Below, one piece after another: positions 1 to 6,046 of a stretch of 7,442 nt of DNA (positions within the stretch are counted from its first letter, which is position 1; each line of letters begins with the position of its first letter). Under the pieces are notes generated by a model. It was not told the DNA's origin and did no database searches. It saw nothing but the letters and a program-made list of their open reading frames with translations. The position numbers were made by a program, and so were the translations under genes. The DNA is from Comamonadaceae bacterium (GTDB lineage Bacteria; Pseudomonadota; Gammaproteobacteria; Burkholderiales; Burkholderiaceae_C). The stretch lies in contig CANIDW010000075.1 in the NCBI GenBank assembly GCA_947466165.1, forward strand, positions 1-7,442, read 5' to 3'.

Positions 1-302
<302 letters not shown>

Positions 303-317
303 AAACGCACGACGTCC

Positions 318-365
318 GTCATTCCCGCGCCCGCTCAGTCATCCCCACGCAGGCGGGAATCCATC
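318..365 (+). repeat. Dispersed GTCATTCC...GGAATCCATC repeat, hairpin-forming, downstream of lysS
   Basis: Starts GTCATTCC (318-325) and ends GGAATCCATC (356-365). Within it ATTCCCGC (321-328) and GCGGGAAT (353-360) are exact reverse complements, so the transcript can fold into an 8-bp stem. A degenerate second left end, GTCATCCCC at 338-346, is nested inside, which suggests one copy inserted in or overlapping another. It sits 16 bp after the lysS stop and 24 bp before the next start. No run of T follows, so it is not a textbook intrinsic terminator, but it may slow or end transcription or protect the lysS 3' end. The same termini recur on the other strand at 4874-4902. Confidence 0.7.
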
Positions 366-389
366 CCACCTGCCCCGCGCCCCTGGCCC

Positions 390-899
390 ATGAAATACCT
401 CCAAGGCTACCCCGACGCGCTGCGTGAGCAAGTGCAGCAACTGATTGCCGACGGGCAACTGGGAACGGTATTACTCAAAAAATACCCCGAAGTCCATGGC
501 GTGCGCACCGACAAAGCGCTTTACGACTATGTGATGGAGCTCAAAAATCGTTTTTTGCGCAATTCAGAGCCGCTGTCGCGCGTGTTGTTCGACAACAAGC
601 TGCAAGTGATCGCGCACGCGCTGGGCACGCACACCACCATCTCACGCGTGCAGGGAAGCAAGCTCAAGTCCAAGCGCGAAATCCGCGTGGCCAGCCTGTT
701 CAAGGAAGGCCCGGCCGAATTTTTGAAGATGATTGCGGTCCACGAGCTCGCGCACATCAAAGAGCGCGAGCACGACAAGGCTTTTTACAAGCTCTGCACC
801 TACATGGAGCCGCAGTACCACCAGTACGAGTTTGATCTGCGGGTCTACCTCACGCACCTGGATACGGTGGGTAAGCTGGAGTGGAACGCCAACCCTTAA
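390..899 (+). CDS. YgjP/DUF45-type zinc metallopeptidase-fold protein
   Basis: A 169-residue soluble protein with no signal peptide or membrane segment, so probably cytoplasmic. The hallmark is a zinc-site helix HELAHIKEREH: H118, E119, H122 and a further H128, followed by DKAFYKL. HELAH-x5-H-x3-F is typical of the YgjP-like (DUF45) family, usually annotated as an M48-like or SprT-like metallopeptidase. An E. coli relative, YgjP, has been reported as a UTP pyrophosphatase, so proteolysis should not be assumed. The N-terminal 100 residues carry no motif I recognise beyond a basic GSKLKSKREIRVASLF stretch before the active-site helix. ATG at 390 is the first good start; no Shine-Dalgarno sequence precedes it, so translation may be weak or the start may differ. 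It lies 87 bp behind lysS and could be read from the same transcript. Family call firm, substrate unknown. Confidence 0.85.
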   Translation: MKYLQGYPDALREQVQQLIADGQLGTVLLKKYPEVHGVRTDKALYDYVMELKNRFLRNSEPLSRVLFDNKLQVIAHALGTHTTISRVQGSKLKSKREIRVASLFKEGPAEFLKMIAVHELAHIKEREHDKAFYKLCTYMEPQYHQYEFDLRVYLTHLDTVGKLEWNANP

Positions 900-922
900 C
901 CACTGGGCAACAACAAATCTGT

Positions 923-1699
923 TCAGCCGCTCCAGCCCAAGTGATTCAGAAATGTCCGTGTACGCTCGACGGTCGGATTGTCAAAAATTTGAGCCGAAGG
1001 GCCTTGCTCAATGATTGTTCCCTGATCGAATACGACCACCCAATCCGCAACTTTGCGGGCAAATGTCATTTCATGGGTAACCACCACCATGGTCATACCT
1101 TCTTCCGCCAAGGTTTTCATCACGCTAAGTACCTCGCCGATAGTTTCGGGATCCAGCGCTGAGGTGGGCTCGTCAAACAGCATTACCTCGGGTTGCATGG
1201 CCAGGGCACGCGCAATGGCTACACGCTGTTGCTGGCCTCCTGAGAGATTGGCCGGGTAGTTTTCCATCTTGTCGGAGAGCCCAACTTTCTCGAGCATGCG
1301 GGCTGCATGTGCATTGGCGTCTGCCACATTCATGCCCAGCACAGTGGTCAAAGCAATCGCTACGTTTTGAAGCGTATTTTTATGCGGAAAGAGCTCAAAA
1401 TTCTGAAACACCATGCCCATGCGCTGCCGAACTTTACGGATGGAGCGGTCATCTTTTGGAAGGGCAATGCCATTGACCAGGATTTCGCCGCTGTTGATCG
1501 CTTCGAGCGCATTGGTGCAGCGCAATACTGTAGATTTACCAGAGCCTGAAGGTCCGATCAGACACACCACTTCACCCTTGAAGACATCCAGCGAGATCCC
1601 GTGCAGGGCCTGAAACTGGCCGTAGCGCTTGGTGATATTGCGGTAGTTAAGGACCGGCTCGCGTAAAGCCCCGGGGCGATGGGTGTAACTCGTGCTCAT
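923..1699 (-). CDS. Amino-acid-type ABC transporter ATP-binding protein (GlnQ/GltL family)
   Basis: Cytoplasmic ATPase that powers the importer formed with the two permeases encoded upstream. All nucleotide-binding parts are intact in the 258 residues: Walker [10 protein letters not shown] (49-57), Q-loop Q99 in [12 protein letters not shown], signature LSGGQQQRV (152-160), Walker B VMLFDEP with catalytic E177, D-loop SALD (180-183) and H-loop H209 in VTHEM. The FQNFELFPH and DNP..ERTRTFL segments near the Q-loop and C-terminus are typical of the polar amino acid uptake (PAAT, HisP/GlnQ) branch. About 15 extra N-terminal residues ([14 protein letters not shown]) precede the usual start of the fold. 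The ATG overlaps the stop of the preceding permease gene by four bases (ATGA), and AAGGTG lies 5 bases before it, a usable ribosome site. It is the last gene of the operon; its stop faces the convergent metallopeptidase gene 23 bp away and no clear terminator is seen. Transport substrate is not readable from this subunit. Confidence 0.95.
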   Translation of the reverse strand: MSTSYTHRPGALREPVLNYRNITKRYGQFQALHGISLDVFKGEVVCLIGPSGSGKSTVLRCTNALEAINSGEILVNGIALPKDDRSIRKVRQRMGMVFQNFELFPHKNTLQNVAIALTTVLGMNVADANAHAARMLEKVGLSDKMENYPANLSGGQQQRVAIARALAMQPEVMLFDEPTSALDPETIGEVLSVMKTLAEEGMTMVVVTHEMTFARKVADWVVVFDQGTIIEQGPSAQIFDNPTVERTRTFLNHLGWSG

Positions 1700-2355
1700 T
1701 CATTCACCTTGTATTTCTCGCGTATCCAGTCCACCAGCTTGGCCTGCGGGTAACCCAGCATCCAGTAGATAACGGCCATGGCAGTCAGCATTTCAAGGAC
1801 GCGGAAAGTTTGTGAGCGAATAGTCATAGAGGCATGCGCCAACTCGCCCACAGCGATCACAGACACTAATGAGGTGTCTTTAAATAGTGCTACCCAGGTG
1901 CTGGCCAGTACCGGCAACACCCGTCGCCACGCCTGTGGCAGGATGATCTTGAACATAGCCTGCGTGTTGCTGAAGCCCAAAGCCACCGCAGCCTCGGCCT
2001 GCCCTTTACGTATGGACTGAATACCTGCACGAAAAGTTTCTGAGTTGTAGGCTGAAACATTCAGGCAAAGGGCGAGCAGCCCTGTGTTGAAGGCAGAGAA
2101 CTCAATGCCCGAGACCATGGGCATGACATAAAAAGCCCAGTAAACAACCAGGATCAGCGGCAGATTTCGAAACAGCTCAACAAAAGCCGTACTACCCCTG
2201 GCCAGCCAAGGCATGGACGAAAGTCGCATCAGCGCCAGCAAAATACCACCTGGCACCGCCACCAGCATGGTCAGCACCGTCAGCAAGATGGTGATGCCAA
2301 TACCGTCTAGCAACATTTGACGGTATTGCCAGACAACGGACCAGTCGTAGTTCAA
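1696..2355 (-). CDS. Amino-acid-type ABC transporter permease (GltK-like), TTG start
   Basis: Inner-membrane subunit of the importer, 219 residues. Hydrophobic segments fall near 18-42, 57-82, 88-102, 145-170 and 188-205, matching the five-helix His/Glu/Gln/Arg-type permease family. The cytoplasmic coupling loop is well kept: [19 protein letters not shown] leads into [18 protein letters not shown] (EAA motif about 121-142), followed by the family's [14 protein letters not shown] block at 159-172. The start used is TTG at 2353-2355. It overlaps the stop of the upstream permease gene by four bases (TTGA), fits the usual N-terminal length, and has only a weak GGGG-containing ribosome site. The next in-frame ATG (residue 14) would cut into the region before the first helix. 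The 3' end overlaps the ATPase gene by four bases. Expected to form a heterodimeric channel with the other permease. Confidence 0.93.
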   Translation of the reverse strand: MNYDWSVVWQYRQMLLDGIGITILLTVLTMLVAVPGGILLALMRLSSMPWLARGSTAFVELFRNLPLILVVYWAFYVMPMVSGIEFSAFNTGLLALCLNVSAYNSETFRAGIQSIRKGQAEAAVALGFSNTQAMFKIILPQAWRRVLPVLASTWVALFKDTSLVSVIAVGELAHASMTIRSQTFRVLEMLTAMAVIYWMLGYPQAKLVDWIREKYKVNE

Positions 2356-3017
2356 GAGCGCCCCAAAAAAGCCCAGCGGCGGTAAGCCACATCGACCAGG
2401 CGCGTGATGGGAAAAAGAATGATGAAGTAAACCAGCATGGCGAATGTGAATATCTCTACCGGGTGGTAGGTCTGCCCCGCCAGCGTTTCCGACCTTTTCA
2501 TGTATTCAGGAACGGCGATGACCGCAGCAATGGCCGTGTCCTTGATGGTGATCGATATCACCGATCCAAAGGAGGGAAGCATCCTGACCACAGCCTGCGG
2601 CATTATCAGGTGGCGCACCACTTGGGCTTTGGACATGCCAAGGGCCAACCCGGCGCCGGTCTGTCCAGCCCTGACCGACTCAATACCGGAACGCACGATT
2701 TCGGCCACAAACGGGGCGATGTGCATGGTCAGGGCAATGACGGCGGCCCAGAAGGTCGGGATTGAAATGCCCAGCAACAATGGCAGAGCAAAAAACGTCC
2801 ACACCAGCACCACCAGCACAGGGATGGCGCGCATCGAATCAATGTAAAAAACCAGCGGCCATCTGAGCCAACGGGGGCCGTAAATCCGACCGACAGCCAT
2901 GGCAAAACCCAGTAACAGGCTTGCCGCCACCGTCAGGCCGGACAGTCCCAGCGTGATGCCGAAACCGCCCCAGAGATACCGCCAATTCTCAAGAATCGGC
3001 GAGAAATCAAATTCCAT
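2352..3017 (-). CDS. Amino-acid-type ABC transporter permease (GltJ-like)
   Basis: First of the two membrane subunits in operon order, 221 residues, ATG start 20 bp after the binding-protein stop. Hydrophobic segments are near 18-42, 53-82, 89-107, 147-170 and 188-206. The family blocks YIDSMRAIPVLVVLVWTFFALP (59-80), SGIESVRAGQTGAGLALGMS (110-129) and IKDTAIAAVIAVPEYM (158-173) are clear. The coupling-loop motif, normally GQxEAA, reads GQTGAG here: the usual EAA glutamate is glycine (residue 121) and its last alanine is glycine too. The rest of the loop (LGMSKAQVVRHLIMPQA) is standard, so the protein is probably functional, with the intact EAA supplied by its partner. No strong Shine-Dalgarno sequence is visible before the ATG. 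Its stop overlaps the TTG of the next permease gene. Confidence 0.93.
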   Translation of the reverse strand: MEFDFSPILENWRYLWGGFGITLGLSGLTVAASLLLGFAMAVGRIYGPRWLRWPLVFYIDSMRAIPVLVVLVWTFFALPLLLGISIPTFWAAVIALTMHIAPFVAEIVRSGIESVRAGQTGAGLALGMSKAQVVRHLIMPQAVVRMLPSFGSVISITIKDTAIAAVIAVPEYMKRSETLAGQTYHPVEIFTFAMLVYFIILFPITRLVDVAYRRWAFLGRS

Positions 3018-3037
3018 GGCTCAGATGTCTGGGACGC

Positions 3038-3865
3038 TCAGAGCTTGTCGATGATCTTGCGCTCTTCGGAGTCAAGCTGTGGCTTCATGCGCGTGGCCAC
3101 GGCACGCAACCAGTTGGTGAAGGCAGCCTGGTTTTTATCCACGCCCAGACCGACGGGTGCAGCTTTTTCCATGCTGCCCTGGCATTCGTTAGCGCTTGGC
3201 AAGACGGCCAGGCCCTTGACCTTTTTAGCCATGCCAACATAAGGCACACGGTTGATCGGCGCGGCATCGGCGCGCTTGGACATGACTTCTTCGACCGGCG
3301 CTGTTGCACCCGAATTGGTCACGCCGCGCAGCTTGGCTTTGGGAAAGCGCTCCTTGACCCAACCTTCTTCACCGCCACCAATGAAATAGGCAATCGTGAT
3401 GTCGGGTCGGTTCAAATCGTCAACACTTTTTGACTGGGAAAATTTGGCGTTGTCAGCACGGCCGAACATGCACACGCTGGTGGCCGAGTAAATGACAAAG
3501 TCAATGGCTTTGAGACGGTCCGGCGTTTCAGCCAGAGGCGTGATGGACAGATCGACCTGATTCGAAGCCAGCACAGGGACTTTGGTTTCGTGCGAGACCA
3601 GCACAGGCTCGACCTTCACACCCAGCACCCGGGCGTACTCCTTGGTCAGCAGCCAAGCGGGGCCGGACCAGGCTTCGCCGCCGTCGGACTTGGTGTTTTC
3701 AGCCAGCCAGGGCAGGTTGGCCAAAACACCGACCCGCAGCACGCCGGCTTTGCGGATCGCGTCAATGCGCGGGCTCACGCCTGGTGCAGGCACATCCTGC
3801 GCAAAAGCGGGAAAGGTGGCAATGACTGCCAGGGACAAGAGTGCCGAACGAATATGCTTTTTCAT
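3038..3865 (-). CDS. Periplasmic substrate-binding protein of the ABC importer (SBP_bac_3 type)
   Basis: Captures the ligand in the periplasm and delivers it to the permeases. I start it at the ATG at 3863-3865 (275 residues) because GAGGA lies 9 bases upstream; a TTG two codons earlier is too close to that site. The N-terminus MKKHIRSALLSLAVIATFPAFA is a classic Sec signal peptide, with likely cleavage after AFA (residue 22). The mature part opens with IRKAGVLRVGVLANLPWLAE and continues with VPVLASNQVDLSITPLAETPDRLKAIDF, the family-3 pattern, in which R117 fits the carboxylate-binding arginine. The usual GTT.E segment reads GGGEEGWVKERFP, and the Asp that normally binds the alpha-amino group (DAxxxD) aligns by eye with N205 in ADAAPINRVPY. 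Two cysteines (C132, C228) could pair. Ligand is therefore uncertain and may be a modified or non-amino compound. It lies 59 bp after the regulator gene. Confidence 0.9.
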   Translation of the reverse strand: MKKHIRSALLSLAVIATFPAFAQDVPAPGVSPRIDAIRKAGVLRVGVLANLPWLAENTKSDGGEAWSGPAWLLTKEYARVLGVKVEPVLVSHETKVPVLASNQVDLSITPLAETPDRLKAIDFVIYSATSVCMFGRADNAKFSQSKSVDDLNRPDITIAYFIGGGEEGWVKERFPKAKLRGVTNSGATAPVEEVMSKRADAAPINRVPYVGMAKKVKGLAVLPSANECQGSMEKAAPVGLGVDKNQAAFTNWLRAVATRMKPQLDSEERKIIDKL

Positions 3866-3924
3866 TTTCAATTTTCCTCATCATGGTTAGTTAAGGGGAT
3901 CACACAAAAATCAAGGCGGTCAAC

Positions 3925-4677
3925 TCAAGACCAACCTTTGACAAATTCGCTGACGACGCGGTCAATGTGCTGTTGCATCGCCGTGCGTGCGGCCTCGCTG
4001 TCTCTGGCGGCAATGGCACTGAAAACCAGCTGGTGATCGCTCAAGCTGGCCTCTCGCATGACGGGTGTGTGAAAGTGCTCTTCCAGGCGCTCCCAGATCG
4101 GGCCTCTCAATTGAGACCAGAGGGCGGTCACCATTTGCACCAGCACACCATTACCGGTGGCTTCGGCGATGCGCAGATGAAACTGCAAGTCAGAAGCGGC
4201 ATTGGCCGGTTTGTCGTGAAAGTTCAGGCGCATGTCGGCCAGTGCGGCATGAATGCGGTCTACGTCCCGGTCTTGTCGCAGCCCGGCGGCCTGCGCCGCA
4301 ATCTCCCCCTCCAGAAGTCGCCTGGCTTGCAGCAACTCAAAGGGGCCGGGACCGGGATGCACATAAGCAGGGCTGGTACCGCCCGGTAAATCTCGCACAT
4401 AAATACCGGAGCCCATGCGGACTTCGACCAGCTCTTGCACTTCCAGCGCAATAACAGCCTCACGCACTGCCGTGCGACTGACATTGAAACGATCTGCCAG
4501 CGCGCGCTCCGAAGGCAGGCGCGCACCTACCGCAAACTCGCCACTTGCCAACAAACCCATGATCTGCTCAGCCAAGCGCTGGTAGCTTCGCTCAACCCCG
4601 TCAAGCGGCTCAGCCGGGTGCACCCCACTCAGGGCGGTAGCTGGCAAGGCTGACGTTGGAACAAGAAAGAGAGTCAA
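3925..4677 (-). CDS. GntR-family transcriptional regulator, FadR/FCD subfamily
   Basis: Probable ligand-responsive repressor of the transport operon that it heads. The winged helix-turn-helix covers about residues 30-95: RSYQRLAEQIMGLLASGEF, then GARLPSERALADRFNVSRTAVREAVIALE and the wing VRMGSGIYV. The C-terminal part (about 113-245) is an all-helical FCD ligand domain with the metal-site pattern D163, H167 (DLQFH), H215 (SDHQLVF) and H237 (MQQHID); such domains usually bind organic or amino acids. No ATG exists before the DNA-binding domain. I use the TTG at 4675-4677 (250 residues), the first start codon after the in-frame stop at 4741-4743; a GTG at 4621-4623 (232 residues) is an equally sensible length and neither has a good ribosome site. 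Two TGGT/ACCA-type operators lie 24 and 148 bp upstream of the TTG, implying autoregulation. Confidence 0.92.
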   Translation of the reverse strand: MTLFLVPTSALPATALSGVHPAEPLDGVERSYQRLAEQIMGLLASGEFAVGARLPSERALADRFNVSRTAVREAVIALEVQELVEVRMGSGIYVRDLPGGTSPAYVHPGPGPFELLQARRLLEGEIAAQAAGLRQDRDVDRIHAALADMRLNFHDKPANAASDLQFHLRIAEATGNGVLVQMVTALWSQLRGPIWERLEEHFHTPVMREASLSDHQLVFSAIAARDSEAARTAMQQHIDRVVSEFVKGWS

Positions 4678-4700
4678 ACTTCGAAGGCTTTCATCAAAGA

Positions 4701-4716
4701 AATTGGTCAGCCAATT
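4701..4716. promoter_or_regulatory. Proximal FCD/GntR-type operator, AATTGGT-CA-GCCAATT
   Basis: Two 7-base arms around a 2-base spacer, with one mismatch from a perfect inverted repeat. It matches the AATTGGT-N2/3-ACCAATT shape bound by FCD-type GntR regulators such as UxuR/ExuR (2-base spacer) and PdhR (3-base spacer). It ends 24 bp before the regulator's TTG start, where a bound protein would overlap or follow the transcription start and repress. Binding by the adjacent regulator is inferred. Confidence 0.72.
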
Positions 4717-4740
4717 TTGACGAAGTCGACGATTTTTGCT

Positions 4741-4758
4741 CTAGTGATATTCCACTAG
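4741..4758. promoter_or_regulatory. Inverted repeat CTAGTG-N6-CACTAG between the two operators
   Basis: Perfect 6-base arms around ATATTC. It does not resemble the TGGT/ACCA operators, so if it is used it would serve a different protein, or mark the promoter core (it contains AT-rich sequence). The same bases include the in-frame TAG (4741-4743) that limits upstream extension of the regulator gene. No known regulator is recognised for it. Confidence 0.35.
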
Positions 4759-4824
4759 TAGCTTGAAAAAAATGAAAAAAGTAGATTCCTGCTTGTGGAT
4801 TCAACTTTTTTGTGATTTTTATTT

Positions 4825-4840
4825 AACTGGTTGACCAATT
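4825..4840. promoter_or_regulatory. Distal FCD/GntR-type operator, AACTGGT-TG-ACCAATT
   Basis: Same architecture as the proximal site: 7-base arms, 2-base spacer, one mismatch from perfect symmetry, with the core TGGT-N2-ACCA fully symmetric. The two site centres are 124 bp apart, close to 12 helical turns, so two bound dimers would sit on nearly the same face of the DNA, a layout that allows looping or cooperative repression. Assigned to the adjacent regulator by position and by sharing the pattern of the proximal site. Confidence 0.72.
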
Positions 4841-4873
4841 CATGGCTTTGCAGCCAACCCTGTCAAATACACA

Positions 4874-4902
4874 GATGGATTCCTGTTCAGCCTAGGAATG
4901 AC
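4874..4902 (-). repeat. Dispersed GTCATTCC...GGAATCCATC repeat downstream of nagZ (opposite orientation)
   Basis: On the - strand it begins GTCATTCC (4902-4895) and ends GGAATCCATC (4883-4874), the same 8- and 10-base ends as the copy at 318-365, but with a short 11-base middle. ATTCCT/AGGAAT arms form a 6-bp stem with a 9-base loop. Like the first copy it lies just behind a gene's stop codon, 26 bp after nagZ, and is read in the sense direction of that gene. It may act as a weak terminator or 3'-end stabiliser; no T-run follows the stem. Confidence 0.65.
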
Positions 4903-4928
4903 TGGCGGCGTAGCAAGCAGTCTGCGCG

Positions 4929-6023
4929 TCAGGGCACCAGACCCAGCGCATGCATGTAGGCCGGCTCCAGCATCAAATTGTCCCAGGCCACGGCAGGCTT
5001 GGTGGGTAACAGGGCCAGGCGGCGTTCTTCGCTGGACTCTAGCGGCTCCCACTGGCCTTTGACCTGAGCGCGTGTCATGCCTTCGAGGAGCTCGTCCACG
5101 GCGGCGCCGCCGTCCAAGCTCTGGTTGCACAGCAGCACCATGTCGCAGCCGGCATTGAGCGCGGCCACAGCGGCTTCGGTGTAGCTCACTTGCTTGCCGT
5201 CGAGCAGGCGCGCGCCGGCCATGCTGAGGTCATCGCTGAAGACAGCGCCGCCAAAACCCAACTGGCCGCGCAGGATATAGCCCAGCCATTTTTCAGAAAA
5301 GCCGGCCGGGCGCGTATCCACCTTGGGGTAAATCACGTGCGCGGGCATGACGCTGGTGAGCGTGGTGTTGAGCCAGTCGTAGGGGGCAGCATCGTCGGCC
5401 AATATGGCTTTGAGGCTGCGGCGGTCCACGGGAATGTCGGTGTGCGAGTCGGCCTTGACGAAGCCGTGGCCGGGGAAGTGCTTGCCGCAGTTGGCCATGC
5501 CGGCTTGCAAGAGGCCGTGCATCAGGCTTTTGGCCAGCAAAGCGACCAGACGCGGGTCGCGGCTGAAGGCGCGGTCGCCGATGACGCCGCTCTCGCCCCA
5601 GTCCAGGTCCAGCACCGGCGTGAAGCTGAAGTCCACACCGCAGGCGCGCAACTCGGCGCCCAGCACGTAGCCGCAAGCCGTGGCGGCGTTGGTGGCTGCC
5701 ATCGCACCGGCGCCCTCACCGCTCTGGCCGTCCTTTAACCACATCTGGCCCAGCGCGCGCATGGGCGGCAGGTGCGTGAAGCCGTCGGTCTTGAAGCGCT
5801 GCACGCGGCCACCCTCGTGGTCCACGCAGATCAGCAGGTCTTTGCGCACTTTTTTGATCTCGGCGCACAAGGCGCTGAGCTGGGCGCGGTTTTCCCAGTT
5901 GCGGGCAAACAAGATCAGGCCGCCGGTCAGCGGATGCTTCAGGCGCTGGCGGTCGGTTTTGGTCAGCGTGAGGCCGGCGATGTCGATGATGAGAGGGGCG
6001 TGCTGGCCGGAGTTGGTGTTCAT
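4929..6023 (-). CDS. nagZ: Beta-N-acetylhexosaminidase NagZ (glycoside hydrolase family 3)
   Basis: Cytoplasmic enzyme of peptidoglycan recycling that removes terminal N-acetylglucosamine from GlcNAc-anhydroMurNAc peptides. The 364 residues form the single TIM-barrel domain expected for a Gram-negative NagZ. Landmarks are LTGGLILFARN (32-42), VDHEGGRVQRF (68-77), GDRAFSRDP (149-157), GKHFPGHG (180-187) followed by the ADSHTDIP loop that carries the acid/base dyad D192/H194, and FSDDLSMAGA (262-271) with nucleophile D264. All catalytic residues are intact. The ATG lies 23 bp after the acpS stop with no clear ribosome site, suggesting translation coupled to acpS. It is the last gene of the pdxJ-acpS-nagZ run; a hairpin repeat follows the stop. 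In species with inducible AmpC, NagZ products affect beta-lactamase expression, but no such gene is visible here. Confidence 0.96.
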   Translation of the reverse strand: MNTNSGQHAPLIIDIAGLTLTKTDRQRLKHPLTGGLILFARNWENRAQLSALCAEIKKVRKDLLICVDHEGGRVQRFKTDGFTHLPPMRALGQMWLKDGQSGEGAGAMAATNAATACGYVLGAELRACGVDFSFTPVLDLDWGESGVIGDRAFSRDPRLVALLAKSLMHGLLQAGMANCGKHFPGHGFVKADSHTDIPVDRRSLKAILADDAAPYDWLNTTLTSVMPAHVIYPKVDTRPAGFSEKWLGYILRGQLGFGGAVFSDDLSMAGARLLDGKQVSYTEAAVAALNAGCDMVLLCNQSLDGGAAVDELLEGMTRAQVKGQWEPLESSEERRLALLPTKPAVAWDNLMLEPAYMHALGLVP

Positions 6024-6046
6024 ACAAATAGAAAGTAAATAAAAAA

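Larger units (their letters stand above)
4678..4873 (-). promoter_or_regulatory. AT-rich control region of the regulator-transporter operon
   Basis: Gene-free stretch between the regulator start and the repeat that follows nagZ. It is visibly AT-rich against its GC-rich neighbours, with T-runs on the - strand at 4765-4780, and it holds two TGGT/ACCA operators and one further palindrome (listed separately). It must contain the promoter for the operon, since the only gene upstream, nagZ, ends beyond it. I could not find a convincing -35/-10 pair: TTGAAT at 4798-4803 has no matching -10, and the TATCAC at 4743-4748 has only a T-run at -35. The start point is therefore not assigned. Confidence 0.6.

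Noticed and set aside
900..922. Possible bidirectional terminator between the convergent genes
   Set aside because: The 23-bp gap shows no stem-loop and no T-run on either strand.
3866..3871. TTG start two codons upstream of the binding-protein ATG
   Set aside because: Only 3 bases separate it from the GAGGA ribosome site, whereas the ATG at 3863-3865 has a normal 9-base spacing and gives a standard signal peptide.
3918..3924. GGTCAAC, a half-match to the operators, in the regulator/binding-protein gap
   Set aside because: Only one half-site is present with no second arm; a 7-base match is likely by chance. A weak TTGATT-15-TAACTA on the - strand nearby is also too poor to call an internal promoter.
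3590..4389. Open + strand frames (3590-4036 and 3967-4389) opposite the binding-protein and regulator genes
   Set aside because: Both overlap well-supported - strand genes and show no domain or ribosome site of their own.
4784..4885. Direct repeat GATTCCTG at 4784-4791 and 4878-4885
   Set aside because: Only 8 bases match; the second copy is part of the dispersed repeat and the first lacks the other repeat end.
5190..5738. Long + strand open frame (182 codons) opposite nagZ
   Set aside because: It is antisense to an intact, motif-complete nagZ in GC-rich DNA, where such shadow frames are expected. Its product is low-complexity Ala/Gly/Val/His-rich with no recognisable domain.
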